From assembly GCA_002724775.1 (NCBI GenBank), contig PBPR01000058.1, positions 1 to 17,693 on the forward strand: a stretch of 17,693 nucleotides of DNA, given 5' to 3'. The notes beneath the pieces were generated by a model. That model made no database searches, was not told the DNA's origin, and worked only from the letters and a program-made list of their open reading frames with translations. This document shows positions 7,268-14,376 of the stretch, piece by piece (positions within the stretch are counted from its first letter, which is position 1; each line of letters starts with the position of its first letter). Position numbers and translations under genes: made by a program. Origin of the DNA: Methanobacteriota archaeon. GTDB taxonomy: Archaea > Thermoplasmatota > Poseidoniia > MGIII > CG-Epi1.

Positions 7268-7450
7268 ATGCGAGAACATTCAAGATTCGAAAAAGCCAGA
7301 GTTATAGGTGCAAGAGCATTACAAATTTCAATGGGTGCTCCTGTAGATATTAAAGTACCTGAAGAAATCATCGACCCCGTTATTATTGCACAAATGGAAT
7401 ATGACACTAATGCAATACCTATAGATATTGTGGATCGAGAAAAGAAGTGA
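7268..7450 (+). CDS. rpoK: DNA-directed RNA polymerase subunit K
   Basis: Archaeal counterpart of eukaryotic Rpb6 and bacterial omega, a small subunit that helps assemble and stabilise the RNA polymerase around the largest subunit. The 60-aa product carries the family core RFEKARVIGARALQISMGAP (residues 6-25) and the C-terminal PIDIVDREKK strand. Length is typical of archaeal RpoK. The ATG at 7268 has AGGAAGGTT just upstream. Its TGA stop overlaps the GTG start of eno (GTGA at 7447-7450), in the conserved archaeal order rpoK-eno-rpsB. Confidence 0.96.
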   Translation: MREHSRFEKARVIGARALQISMGAPVDIKVPEEIIDPVIIAQMEYDTNAIPIDIVDREKK

Positions 7451-8640
7451 TTATCAAAGACATTAAGCTTAGAAAAATAATCGATTCCAGAGGTAATTCT
7501 ACTGTAGAGGCTGACATTTCAACCAATGATGGTTTTGGAAGAGCTGCAGCTCCTGCTGGAGCTTCAACTGGAACATTTGAAGCCCAAGCTTGGCCTGAGA
7601 ATAACGTGGATTTGGGAATAAGTAACGCAAGAAAAAAGCTTATCCCGTTACTAACTGGAATACCTGCTAACGATCAAAAAGCGTTTGATGATATTATTAA
7701 AAAGGAAGATGGAACAAATAACTTACAGAATGTAGGAGGAAATATCTCTGTTGCTTTATCCTTAGCTTGCGCCAAAGCTGCTGCAGATTCAAAAAACATT
7801 CCACTATTTGAGCACGTAAGTAAAACTAAATCCTACTCTATTCCAGCACCTATGTCTAATGTTCTAGGAGGTGGAGCCCATGCTATCGGAGGAACAGACA
7901 TTCAAGAATATTTGGTTACATCATTTGACAACGACGTAAACACAGCGATTGAAACTAATGCTGCAGTACACAAAGAAGTTGCAACGATTTTAAAAGAAAA
8001 ATTTCCTAACATAGCTCTTGGAAAGGGAGATGAAGGTGCTTGGGTAGCTCCTTTGGAAAATGTGGAAGCTCTTGAGCTTGTGACAAAAGCTGTTGATAAT
8101 GTAAATAAAGAAACAGGAGTTGAAATTAGAACCGGTTTAGATGTTGCAGCTAGTGAATTTTACAAAAATGGAAAATATGTTTACAAAGAACAAACACTAA
8201 CACCTGAAGAACAAGTTGACTTCATGCTAGGATTAATAGAAGAATACGATTTGCATTCAGTTGAGGACCCTCTTGATCAGAATGATTTCCAATCATGGGC
8301 CTCTTTAACCGATCAAACTGATTCTCTAATTATAGGTGATGACTTGTATGTTACCAACTCAGAAAGACTAAAACAAGGTATTGATATGAAATCTACAAAT
8401 TCTATTTTGATTAAACCAAATCAAATCGGAACCTTAACTGATACCGTTAAAACTGTGGAGCTGGCAAAGAATTCAGACATGGCTACAGTAATTTCACACC
8501 GTAGCGGTGAAACCACTGATACGTCTATAGCTCACCTTGGAGTTGCCTTTGAATCTCATGCCATAAAAACCGGAATAATGGGTGGCGAAAGGATTGCAAA
8601 GCTTAATGAACTGGTCCGAATCAGCGAGAAATTCCTATGA
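7447..8640 (+). CDS. eno: Enolase (phosphopyruvate hydratase)
   Basis: Interconverts 2-phosphoglycerate and phosphoenolpyruvate in glycolysis and gluconeogenesis. Catalytic residues are recognisable: SRGN (14-17), GAST (38-41), IQEY with Glu154, GDEG with Glu196, the Mg ligands Asp232, Glu273 and Asp298 (in GLDVAASEF, SVEDPL and GDDLYVTN), general base Lys323 (LIKPNQIG), SHRSGET (350-356) and Lys374 (IKTG). At 397 aa it is shorter than the usual 415-435 because it stops right after LVRISEKFL, lacking the C-terminal tail. The loop usually written PSGAST is PAGAST; the Mg-binding serine is kept. The GTG start at 7447 overlaps the rpoK stop, and its own stop overlaps the rpsB ATG (ATGA at 8637-8640), so the genes are translationally coupled. 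Confidence 0.96.
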   Translation: MIIKDIKLRKIIDSRGNSTVEADISTNDGFGRAAAPAGASTGTFEAQAWPENNVDLGISNARKKLIPLLTGIPANDQKAFDDIIKKEDGTNNLQNVGGNISVALSLACAKAAADSKNIPLFEHVSKTKSYSIPAPMSNVLGGGAHAIGGTDIQEYLVTSFDNDVNTAIETNAAVHKEVATILKEKFPNIALGKGDEGAWVAPLENVEALELVTKAVDNVNKETGVEIRTGLDVAASEFYKNGKYVYKEQTLTPEEQVDFMLGLIEEYDLHSVEDPLDQNDFQSWASLTDQTDSLIIGDDLYVTNSERLKQGIDMKSTNSILIKPNQIGTLTDTVKTVELAKNSDMATVISHRSGETTDTSIAHLGVAFESHAIKTGIMGGERIAKLNELVRISEKFL

Positions 8641-9251
8641 CCGAAGTCGAAGCAAAAGAACTGCTCATCGATGAGGATACTTTCCTCACTTGTGGAGTCC
8701 ATATTGGAACCAAACAAAAGAGTAAGGATATGGAGCCTTACGTCTACAAAGTTAGAGAGGATGGATTGAGAATATTAAACGTCAACATGACTTCTGAAAA
8801 AGTTGTCGAAGCTGCTCAATTCCTTAAAGATTTTGATCCTAAAGATGTACTCGTAGTATCTGCAAGACAATATGGATGGAAACCTGCAACTAAGTTTGCA
8901 GAAAACTGTGGATTCGAATGTATTGCTGGACGCTTTACGCCAGGTAGATTAACAAACCCTGAAATGAGATTTTTCATAGAACCTAAAGCTATCGTATTGA
9001 CAGATCCTGCTGCAGATGCACAGGCTTTCAGAGAAGCTACGAATATCAAAATACCTGTAATTGCAATGTGTGATTCAAACAATTTGACAACTAATGTAGA
9101 TATTGTAATTCCAGGAAACAATAAAGGAAGAAGGTCTCTGGCTCTAATTTATTGGTTATTATCAAGAGAAATCTTGAGGATAAGAGGTGAATTAGGTGCT
9201 GATGAAGAACTAGAAGAAACAATAGACGATTTTGAAGCTCCATTAATTTAG
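8637..9251 (+). CDS. rpsB: Ribosomal protein S2 (archaeal)
   Basis: Small-subunit ribosomal protein, archaeal/eukaryotic SA-type S2. The 204-aa sequence shows the family signatures TCGVHIGTKQKSKDMEPYVY (residues 18-37), GRFTPGRLTNP (98-108), the VLTDPAADAQA stretch and the PVIAMCDSNN block, then NKGRRSLALIYWLLSREILR near the end. A short acidic C-terminal tail (ADEELEETIDDFEAPLI) follows. It is third in the rpoK-eno-rpsB unit and starts inside the eno stop codon. In many archaea this cluster continues into isoprenoid or other housekeeping genes; here the next gene is a lipid acyltransferase homologue after 42 nt. Confidence 0.97.
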   Translation: MTEVEAKELLIDEDTFLTCGVHIGTKQKSKDMEPYVYKVREDGLRILNVNMTSEKVVEAAQFLKDFDPKDVLVVSARQYGWKPATKFAENCGFECIAGRFTPGRLTNPEMRFFIEPKAIVLTDPAADAQAFREATNIKIPVIAMCDSNNLTTNVDIVIPGNNKGRRSLALIYWLLSREILRIRGELGADEELEETIDDFEAPLI

Positions 9252-9261
9252 AGTAAAAGGT

Positions 9262-9272
9262 TTTCTTTTTAA
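9262..9272 (+). promoter_or_regulatory. Possible TATA-like box before the acyltransferase
   Basis: TTTCTTTTTAA (9262-9272) lies 22-32 nt before the GTG at 9294, and the 42-nt gap after rpsB has no Shine-Dalgarno near the start. It could be a leaderless internal promoter, a T-rich termination signal of the rpsB operon, or both. Confidence 0.3.
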
Positions 9273-9293
9273 CAAGTAAGCCATAGGCACACT

Positions 9294-10010
9294 GTGTGGA
9301 TAATCGAAATATTATATTTTATTTACATTTTAATCAGACTTAGATTAGAAATTCCCTTTTATTCACAAGAAGAATATCGCAAAAATGTAACGAATTGGTG
9401 TAGAAGGCTAATGAAACGTTACAACACAAAAATCTATGTACACGGAAAACCTCAACCAGGCTTTCTAGTTCCAAATCACACTAGTTACCTAGATCCTGTG
9501 CTTGTTCTAGCTCTGAAAGCAGGTGGGGCCGTTGCTAAAAGAGAAATTAAAGATTATCTACTATTCGGACCTATAGGTCAAAAACTTGGAGTTTTATGGG
9601 TAAAAAGGGAGAAGAAAAAATCGAGAAGTAGTGTAATTGACCAGCTGAATAACTGGGATGCAATAAACAAACCTCTTTGGATTTTTCCAGAAGGAACAAC
9701 TTCTCCATTTGGAGAGCTTTATCCTTTCAAAATGGGCGTTTTCAAAGCTGCTGAAAATAGCGGAATGCCGATACAGCCTCTAGTATTTTGCTTTGATAAT
9801 CCAAGCGTAGATTGGTCTAGTAATGGAAATGACAAAGACGTATTTGGAAGTATGATTGATTTCTACAGAAATAAGATTAGAACAAATGTTTACTGCTTTT
9901 GGTTAGAACCAATTACAATTAAACCTGGAGAAGCCAAACAAAAATCTGATGAATTACATGCCAAAATGCTAAAATATATTAAACGCTTCGAGAGGCCAAG
10001 AAATGAGTAA
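9294..10010 (+). CDS. PlsC-like 1-acyl-glycerol-3-phosphate acyltransferase family protein
   Basis: A 238-aa member of the PlsC/LPLAT acyltransferase family, which in bacteria esterifies a fatty acyl group to lysophosphatidate. The N-terminus is hydrophobic (WIIEILYFIYILI, 2-14), likely a membrane anchor. The catalytic HxxxxD box is NHTSYLDP with His62 and Asp67, and the substrate-binding block is WIFPEGTTSPFG (129-140); LGVLWVKRE (98-106) precedes it as in the family. The start is GTG at 9294. Its end overlaps the methylmalonyl-CoA mutase start by 8 nt, so the two are probably co-transcribed. Such enzymes are not needed for classical archaeal ether lipids, so its real acceptor (glycerolipid, acylated protein or other) is open. 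PlsC homologues have been noted in Marine Group II archaea, as I recall. Confidence 0.87.
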   Translation: MWIIEILYFIYILIRLRLEIPFYSQEEYRKNVTNWCRRLMKRYNTKIYVHGKPQPGFLVPNHTSYLDPVLVLALKAGGAVAKREIKDYLLFGPIGQKLGVLWVKREKKKSRSSVIDQLNNWDAINKPLWIFPEGTTSPFGELYPFKMGVFKAAENSGMPIQPLVFCFDNPSVDWSSNGNDKDVFGSMIDFYRNKIRTNVYCFWLEPITIKPGEAKQKSDELHAKMLKYIKRFERPRNE

Positions 10011-11619
10011 GAAACGATGGGAAGATGAAACACTAAAGCCAACTTTAGAAAAATACCCAGAAAGAAAAGAAGCCTTGTTAGATAGTAGAGAAAGGCTAAA
10101 TGTTCCAGATGACTTGGAAAATACAGTACCCGAATTTCCCGGATCTTTCCCATACACTCGAGGAATACATCCTACTGGATACCGTGGTAAAATGTGGACC
10201 ATGAGGCAGTACGCTGGTTTTGGTACTGCCGAGGAGACAAACAAACGCTTCAGATATTTACTAGACGAAGGTCAAACCGGTTTATCTGTAGCATTTGATT
10301 TACCTACACAAATTGGATATGATAGTGATGATCCGATGTCACAAGGTGAAGTAGGAAAAGTGGGGGTTGCAATTGATACTATTGAAGATATGAAACAATT
10401 GTTTGATGGAGTTCCGCTTGATACTGTTTCGACTAGTATGACAATCAATGCTCCGGCATCAATGTTGTTAGCAATGTATGTTGCTACTGGGCAATCTCAA
10501 GGTGTGAAAGAATCGCAACTTAGAGGAACTATACAGAACGATATTTTGAAAGAATATATTGCTAGAGGAACATACATTTTCCCGCCTGAACAGTCAATGA
10601 GATTAACTACAGATGTGTTTGATTATTGTAGTAAAAATATTCCTAAATGGAATACAATTTCTGTTTCAGGTTATCACATCAGAGAAGCCGGGTGTAGTGC
10701 TGAGCAGGAATTAGCATTTACAATCGCCAACGGAGTTACTTACGCAAGAGCTGCTGTCGAAAAAGGATTAGATGTAGATGACTTTGCACCAAGAATGGCC
10801 TTCTTTTTCAATGGCCATAATGATTTCCTTTATGAAATAGCAAAATTCCGAGCTGCAAGGCAAATCTGGGCTAGGATTATGAAAAAAGAATTTAACGCTA
10901 AAAATCAAAAATCATTAATGCTAAGATTTCATACTCAAACAGGAGGTTCTACACTTACAGCACAACAACCTCACAACAATGTAGTTAGAACTGCCATTCA
11001 GGCATTGTCTGCAGTGCTTGGAGGTACACAAAGTTTACACACAAATTCAATGGATGAAGCATTAGGATTGCCTTCTGAAAAAGCTGCTAAAGTTGCGCTC
11101 AGAACTCAACAAATTATTGCTGAAGAATCTGGTATTCCATTTACAATAGATCCACTGGCTGGGTCTTACACTATCGAAAGCATGACTGAAGAATTAGTAT
11201 CGAATACAATGGAAATATTGGAGAGAATTGACACTAATGGAGGTATGTTAAAATGTATCGAAGAGGGTTGGGTTCAATCACAAATCATGGATTCGGCTTA
11301 CAAATACCAAAGGGAAATTGAAGAGAAAGAAAGAATAATTGTAGGCGTTAACAAATATCAAGAAAATGAAGAAAATAATGATGAAGTTACTAAAATCAAT
11401 GAGGATTTGATTGTCGAAAAAATAGGTAAATTAAGACTGCTGAAAGAAAAGAGAGGGAATGTCGAGCAACATATAGATAAAATTTCACAATATGCAACTA
11501 CTGATGAAAACTTAATGCCTCTAATAATTGAAGCTGTAAATGCAAAAGTAAGTTTAGGAGAAATTTGCAATGCTCTCAGAAAGGTATGGGGAGAATACAA
11601 ACCTAAAGATATTATCTAA
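10003..11619 (+). CDS. Methylmalonyl-CoA mutase, large (catalytic) subunit
   Basis: Adenosylcobalamin-dependent mutase that rearranges (R)-methylmalonyl-CoA to succinyl-CoA. The 538-aa chain is the TIM-barrel catalytic part only: TRGIHPTGYRGKMWTMRQ (52-69), AFDLPTQIGYDSD (97-109), YIFPPEQSMR (191-200), SGYHIREAG (222-230) and RFHTQTGGSTLTAQQP (308-323). Tyr60 and Arg200 align with the substrate-recognising Tyr and Arg of methylmalonyl-CoA mutase (isobutyryl-CoA mutase has Phe and Gln there), and His225 with the cobalamin-contacting His. The B12-binding domain is absent, so a separate small subunit must be encoded elsewhere, as in other archaea. The ATG has GAGAGG upstream, inside the acyltransferase gene it overlaps by 8 nt. 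The charged stretch at about 450-490 links the barrel to the C-terminal helices. Confidence 0.93.
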   Translation: MSKKRWEDETLKPTLEKYPERKEALLDSRERLNVPDDLENTVPEFPGSFPYTRGIHPTGYRGKMWTMRQYAGFGTAEETNKRFRYLLDEGQTGLSVAFDLPTQIGYDSDDPMSQGEVGKVGVAIDTIEDMKQLFDGVPLDTVSTSMTINAPASMLLAMYVATGQSQGVKESQLRGTIQNDILKEYIARGTYIFPPEQSMRLTTDVFDYCSKNIPKWNTISVSGYHIREAGCSAEQELAFTIANGVTYARAAVEKGLDVDDFAPRMAFFFNGHNDFLYEIAKFRAARQIWARIMKKEFNAKNQKSLMLRFHTQTGGSTLTAQQPHNNVVRTAIQALSAVLGGTQSLHTNSMDEALGLPSEKAAKVALRTQQIIAEESGIPFTIDPLAGSYTIESMTEELVSNTMEILERIDTNGGMLKCIEEGWVQSQIMDSAYKYQREIEEKERIIVGVNKYQENEENNDEVTKINEDLIVEKIGKLRLLKEKRGNVEQHIDKISQYATTDENLMPLIIEAVNAKVSLGEICNALRKVWGEYKPKDII

Positions 11620-11630
11620 TTCTCAAGAAA

Positions 11631-11640
11631 TTTTATGTAA
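11631..11640 (+). promoter_or_regulatory. TATA box for tRNA-His
   Basis: TTTTATGTAA, preceded by purine-rich AAGAAA (11625-11630), ends 23 nt before the tRNA's encoded G-1, the expected distance for an archaeal TATA box and BRE. It lies just after the mutase stop codon. Confidence 0.55.
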
Positions 11641-11663
11641 TGCCTTGCTAGTCGTAGATAAGT

Positions 11664-11741
11664 GGCGAAGCTAGGCTAGTTTGGTTAAACTGGGGGATTG
11701 TGGTTCCCTCGTCCCGGGTTCGATTCCCGGGCTTCGCCCCA
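11664..11741 (+). tRNA. tRNA-His (anticodon GTG)
   Basis: The cloverleaf is: encoded G-1 (11664); acceptor GCGAAGC (11665-11671) pairing with GCTTCGC (11731-11737); T8-A9; anticodon stem GGGGA/TCCCT with loop TTGTGGT, anticodon GTG at 11700-11702; a 4-nt variable region CGTC; T arm CCGGG-TTCGATT-CCCGG (11714-11730); discriminator C73 (11738); and encoded CCA (11739-11741). G-1 opposite C73 is the identity mark of tRNA-His, confirming the call. The D arm is weak: G10-T25, G11-C24, T13-A22 and a C12-A23 mismatch. There is no intron. hisS lies 1.3 kb downstream on the other strand. Confidence 0.95.
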
Positions 11742-11748
11742 TTTTTTA
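11742..11748 (+). terminator. T-tract after tRNA-His
   Basis: A run of six or seven T-rich bases (TTTTTTA) follows the CCA end directly. Oligo-T tracts are the usual archaeal intrinsic termination signal. No hairpin other than the tRNA itself precedes it. Confidence 0.4.
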
Positions 11749-11774
11749 TACTACTAAATTATAGAGGTTTTAAC

Positions 11775-13049
11775 ATGAAAACTACGTTGTATCAATTACA
11801 CTTGACTGGGAGGCTAAAACATATGATTATCGAAGTCAAGGACAACGTAATAATTACTGAATGGTGGACGTCAAAAGAAGAAGAAGACGGAAAAAAACAG
11901 ATTACTAAAGAAACTGTATATGGCAAAAATAAAGGAAGAAGTAACGAAACCACAGATAACGAACAAGCTATTCTTGAATATGAAAGGAAAATAAGAAAGA
12001 AAAAAGAAGAAGGATATGTTGAAAATCGCGAAGATGCAATATTGGGTGAAGAAATTGTTGTTAGTTCAGCACTGTCTCAATCGTTCGCACCATGTAAACC
12101 AATTAGTAAATTGAAAAAAGACGATAATCCTTACGATGGTGAATGGTTAGCTGAAAGGAAATTCGATGGATCTTGTATACTTTTGCACAACACAGGTACT
12201 GAAAAAATCGGATACACCAGAAGAATCAAACCTATAACCGAAATTCTTAGTGTTGTCGATGAAATTAAAAATGCTCTAGATAAATTGCCCGAAGAATCGT
12301 TAATCATCGGAGAGTTAATTGCCTTTGATAAAGAAGGAAAAGAAGATCCTAAAGTCCTAAAAGCAGTTACTACGGAAACAACGACTGAAGCTAAAGCCAG
12401 AAATAAATACAATTCACTAATTACTGAGGGGTACACTTTCACATACAACGTTTTTGACGTTATATTCTGGTATGGTGAGGATGTCACGGACCGAACATTC
12501 CTTGAAAGATTAGAACTAACAAATCATTTTGGTGAAAGAAAAATTGAAATATTTACTAAAGAAAAAGCTGAAGAGGCAAAACAAAATGATTGGGAAGGTT
12601 TTATCCTTAGAAAAGCTGACGATAAAATTACATTCACAATGAATGGTAAGCCAAAGAGAAAAGGGTCATATAAATTCAAATTCATAGAGACTACTGACTG
12701 TATTGTAACTAAGGTATCGAATGGATCAGGAAAACACGAAGTTCGGTTTGCAAGATTTAGATTAGCCCAGTACGAAAAAAGTCCTTTCTTTGATGAACCT
12801 GTACTTGTTGATTGTGGATGGGCTGGCGGTGGAAGGCTTGGTGAAGAGAATATGGACATAATTACGGCCGAATTGCTAGAGAAAGGATACAAATTAGAAA
12901 AAACTGACCTAAAAGAAGAAGACTGGTTTATCGTTGAACTAGAATATCAACGTAGACAAGATAGGAATAGTAAAGGCCAACTGTGCTTTGAATTTCCAAT
13001 AATTGTTAGAACAAGAAATGACAAACCTTTAGCTGAATGTGAAGTCTAA
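11775..13049 (+). CDS. ATP-dependent polynucleotide (DNA) ligase with N-terminal WGR-like domain
   Basis: A 424-aa nucleotidyltransferase of the ATP-dependent ligase superfamily. Residues 1-85 look WGR-like, with YGKNKGRSNETTDNEQAILE (49-68) and a basic helix ending KKKEEGY. The catalytic core follows: motif I ERKFDGS (127-133) with nucleophile Lys129, YTRR (147-150), GELIAFD (179-185) with Glu180, motif III YNVFDVIF (224-231), motif IV EGFILRK (274-280) and motif V YKFKF (299-303) with Lys300 and Lys302; an OB-like domain fills 305-424. The large N-terminal DNA-binding domain of archaeal replicative Lig1 is missing, so this is an accessory, phage- or repair-type ligase; an RNA substrate cannot be excluded. 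The ATG at 11775 has GAGGT 6 nt upstream; a longer frame from 11700 would run through the tRNA. Its TAA overlaps the stop of convergent hisS. Confidence 0.87.
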   Translation: MKTTLYQLHLTGRLKHMIIEVKDNVIITEWWTSKEEEDGKKQITKETVYGKNKGRSNETTDNEQAILEYERKIRKKKEEGYVENREDAILGEEIVVSSALSQSFAPCKPISKLKKDDNPYDGEWLAERKFDGSCILLHNTGTEKIGYTRRIKPITEILSVVDEIKNALDKLPEESLIIGELIAFDKEGKEDPKVLKAVTTETTTEAKARNKYNSLITEGYTFTYNVFDVIFWYGEDVTDRTFLERLELTNHFGERKIEIFTKEKAEEAKQNDWEGFILRKADDKITFTMNGKPKRKGSYKFKFIETTDCIVTKVSNGSGKHEVRFARFRLAQYEKSPFFDEPVLVDCGWAGGGRLGEENMDIITAELLEKGYKLEKTDLKEEDWFIVELEYQRRQDRNSKGQLCFEFPIIVRTRNDKPLAECEV

Positions 13050-14302
13050 ATTTCTTCTAAAGTAGTCTCAAACTCTTCGCCGCTCTGCAAATCTTTAACT
13101 TTGATTTTCCCACGACTCCACTCCTCAGGAGCTACTAAGATTATTCTACTGGCGCCGATTCGTTCAGCATGTTTGAACGCCCACTTCATTTTTTTGTTTT
13201 CTAAAACTAAATCTACTAGCCTATCTGAATCTCTCAATACTGAGGCTACCTTTACGGCTATATTTTTCAAATTAGGATCTAATGCAATAACCACATCCTC
13301 TACACCACTAAGCAAGTGTGGAATGAGTCCTTTATCTTTCAATAACTCCATAATTACCATGTCACCAAAACCAAATCCTGTTGCAGGTAAATCTTTACCA
13401 CCTAAAGTTGACAACAATTTGTCATATCGTCCACCACCGCATATTGCTCTAAACTTTCCTTTACGATCATTAACCTCGAAAACTGAACCTGTGTAGTAAG
13501 CAAGACCGCGGACTATTGAAGCATCAAATTCGACCCAATTTGAAATTCCATAAGCATCTATTGCCTCAAACAATTGAGTAAGTTCGCTTAATGCTGCACT
13601 ATCTGGTTTAAGAACTTTCTTTAATGAATTCAAGTGTTTCAAGCCTAATGTAGATTGAATTGTGGAAATCACTTTCGAATCATGACCCAATTCTGTTAGT
13701 TGTTCATCGATAACCTCAGGAGATAACTTATCCATTTTGTCTACAATTATGCACGTTTTAGCAAAAAGATCTCCAGTAATTCCTAAAGATCCTAAAACTT
13801 CCTCCAAAACCTTTCGACTACTTACTCGGATTACTACATCTTCTTCGGTTAATCCGATGCCTTCGAGAAAAGTGGTTAAAACTGAGAATAATTCAGCATC
13901 TGCTGAAATATCATTAGTCCCCCAAATATCAACATTCCATTGAAAGTGTTCTCGACCTCTTCCCTTCTGCATTCTTTCATAACGCCAACACTGAGGAATT
14001 GAAAACCATTTGATAGGCATAGGAAGAACGCCTGCACGAGACATTACCATTCTGGCTAAAGACGGAGTCATTTCAGGACGAAGTGCAACTTTTCTATCTC
14101 CCTTGTCTTTGAAATTATACAACTGTTTTACAATATCTTCACCTTGTTTTCTGGTGTAAAGTTCTTCAGTTTCTAGAACTGGGGCATCATATTCCTCAAA
14201 ACCATGTAAAAGTGAAGCATAAGTAAAATTGTCGAATAACCAATTACGAAGTCTCATCTCCTCTGGATAAAAATCTCGAGTGCCTTTGACGCCTTTTGCC
14301 AC
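13046..14302 (-). CDS. hisS: Histidyl-tRNA synthetase
   Basis: Class II aminoacyl-tRNA synthetase charging tRNA-His. The 418-aa protein opens with KGTRDFYPEE (6-15), then ALRPEMTP (73-80), motif 2 RYERMQKGRGREHFQWNVDI (108-127), the histidine-specific RGLAYYTGSVFEV (265-277), ICGGGRYDKL (287-296) and motif 3 ATGFGFGDMVIMEL (307-320). Residues about 335-418 form the anticodon-binding domain. The start is GTG at 14302; an overlapping ATG two bases upstream is out of frame. AATACTTAA about 22-30 nt upstream and no Shine-Dalgarno suggest a leaderless mRNA. The stop TAG (13048-13046) overlaps the ligase TAA on the other strand. The matching tRNA lies 1.3 kb away beyond the ligase. Confidence 0.97.
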   Translation of the reverse strand: MAKGVKGTRDFYPEEMRLRNWLFDNFTYASLLHGFEEYDAPVLETEELYTRKQGEDIVKQLYNFKDKGDRKVALRPEMTPSLARMVMSRAGVLPMPIKWFSIPQCWRYERMQKGRGREHFQWNVDIWGTNDISADAELFSVLTTFLEGIGLTEEDVVIRVSSRKVLEEVLGSLGITGDLFAKTCIIVDKMDKLSPEVIDEQLTELGHDSKVISTIQSTLGLKHLNSLKKVLKPDSAALSELTQLFEAIDAYGISNWVEFDASIVRGLAYYTGSVFEVNDRKGKFRAICGGGRYDKLLSTLGGKDLPATGFGFGDMVIMELLKDKGLIPHLLSGVEDVVIALDPNLKNIAVKVASVLRDSDRLVDLVLENKKMKWAFKHAERIGASRIILVAPEEWSRGKIKVKDLQSGEEFETTLEEI

Positions 14303-14376
14303 ATTAGCTTATCGAGAGTGTATGTTAAGTATTTTGGGGAGGCACAAAGTTATAGAATAGGGCTGATAGGACATCA
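14303..14376. promoter_or_regulatory. Divergent promoter region between hisS and pccB
   Basis: A 74-bp gap. On the minus strand AATACTTAA (14332-14324) is 22-30 nt before the hisS GTG. On the plus strand GTTATAGAA (14349-14357) is 20-28 nt before the pccB ATG, and GATAGG (14365-14370) ends 6 nt before it. The two boxes lie only about 20 bp apart, so the promoters are back to back and could compete. Confidence 0.5.

Noticed and set aside
10003..11619. Isobutyryl-CoA or another acyl-CoA mutase.
   Set aside because: Tyr60 and Arg200 fit methylmalonyl-CoA specificity, whereas isobutyryl-CoA mutases have Phe and Gln at these places.
11714..11741. Integration site (attachment duplication) at the tRNA-His 3' end.
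   Set aside because: I found no second copy of the T-arm/acceptor sequence in the window and no integrase; a short match near 3711 (cttcgccc) is within chance.
11700..11774. A longer start for the ligase, adding 25 residues.
   Set aside because: The extension is a translation of the 3' half of tRNA-His and the T-tract. The ATG at 11775 has a GAGGT site at the right distance.
13040..13052. Terminator hairpin between ligase and hisS.
   Set aside because: The stop codons overlap and no inverted repeat spans the junction.
14302..14304. ATG start for hisS.
   Set aside because: It is out of frame. The in-frame start is GTG at 14302, directly before the conserved AKGVKGTRDF.
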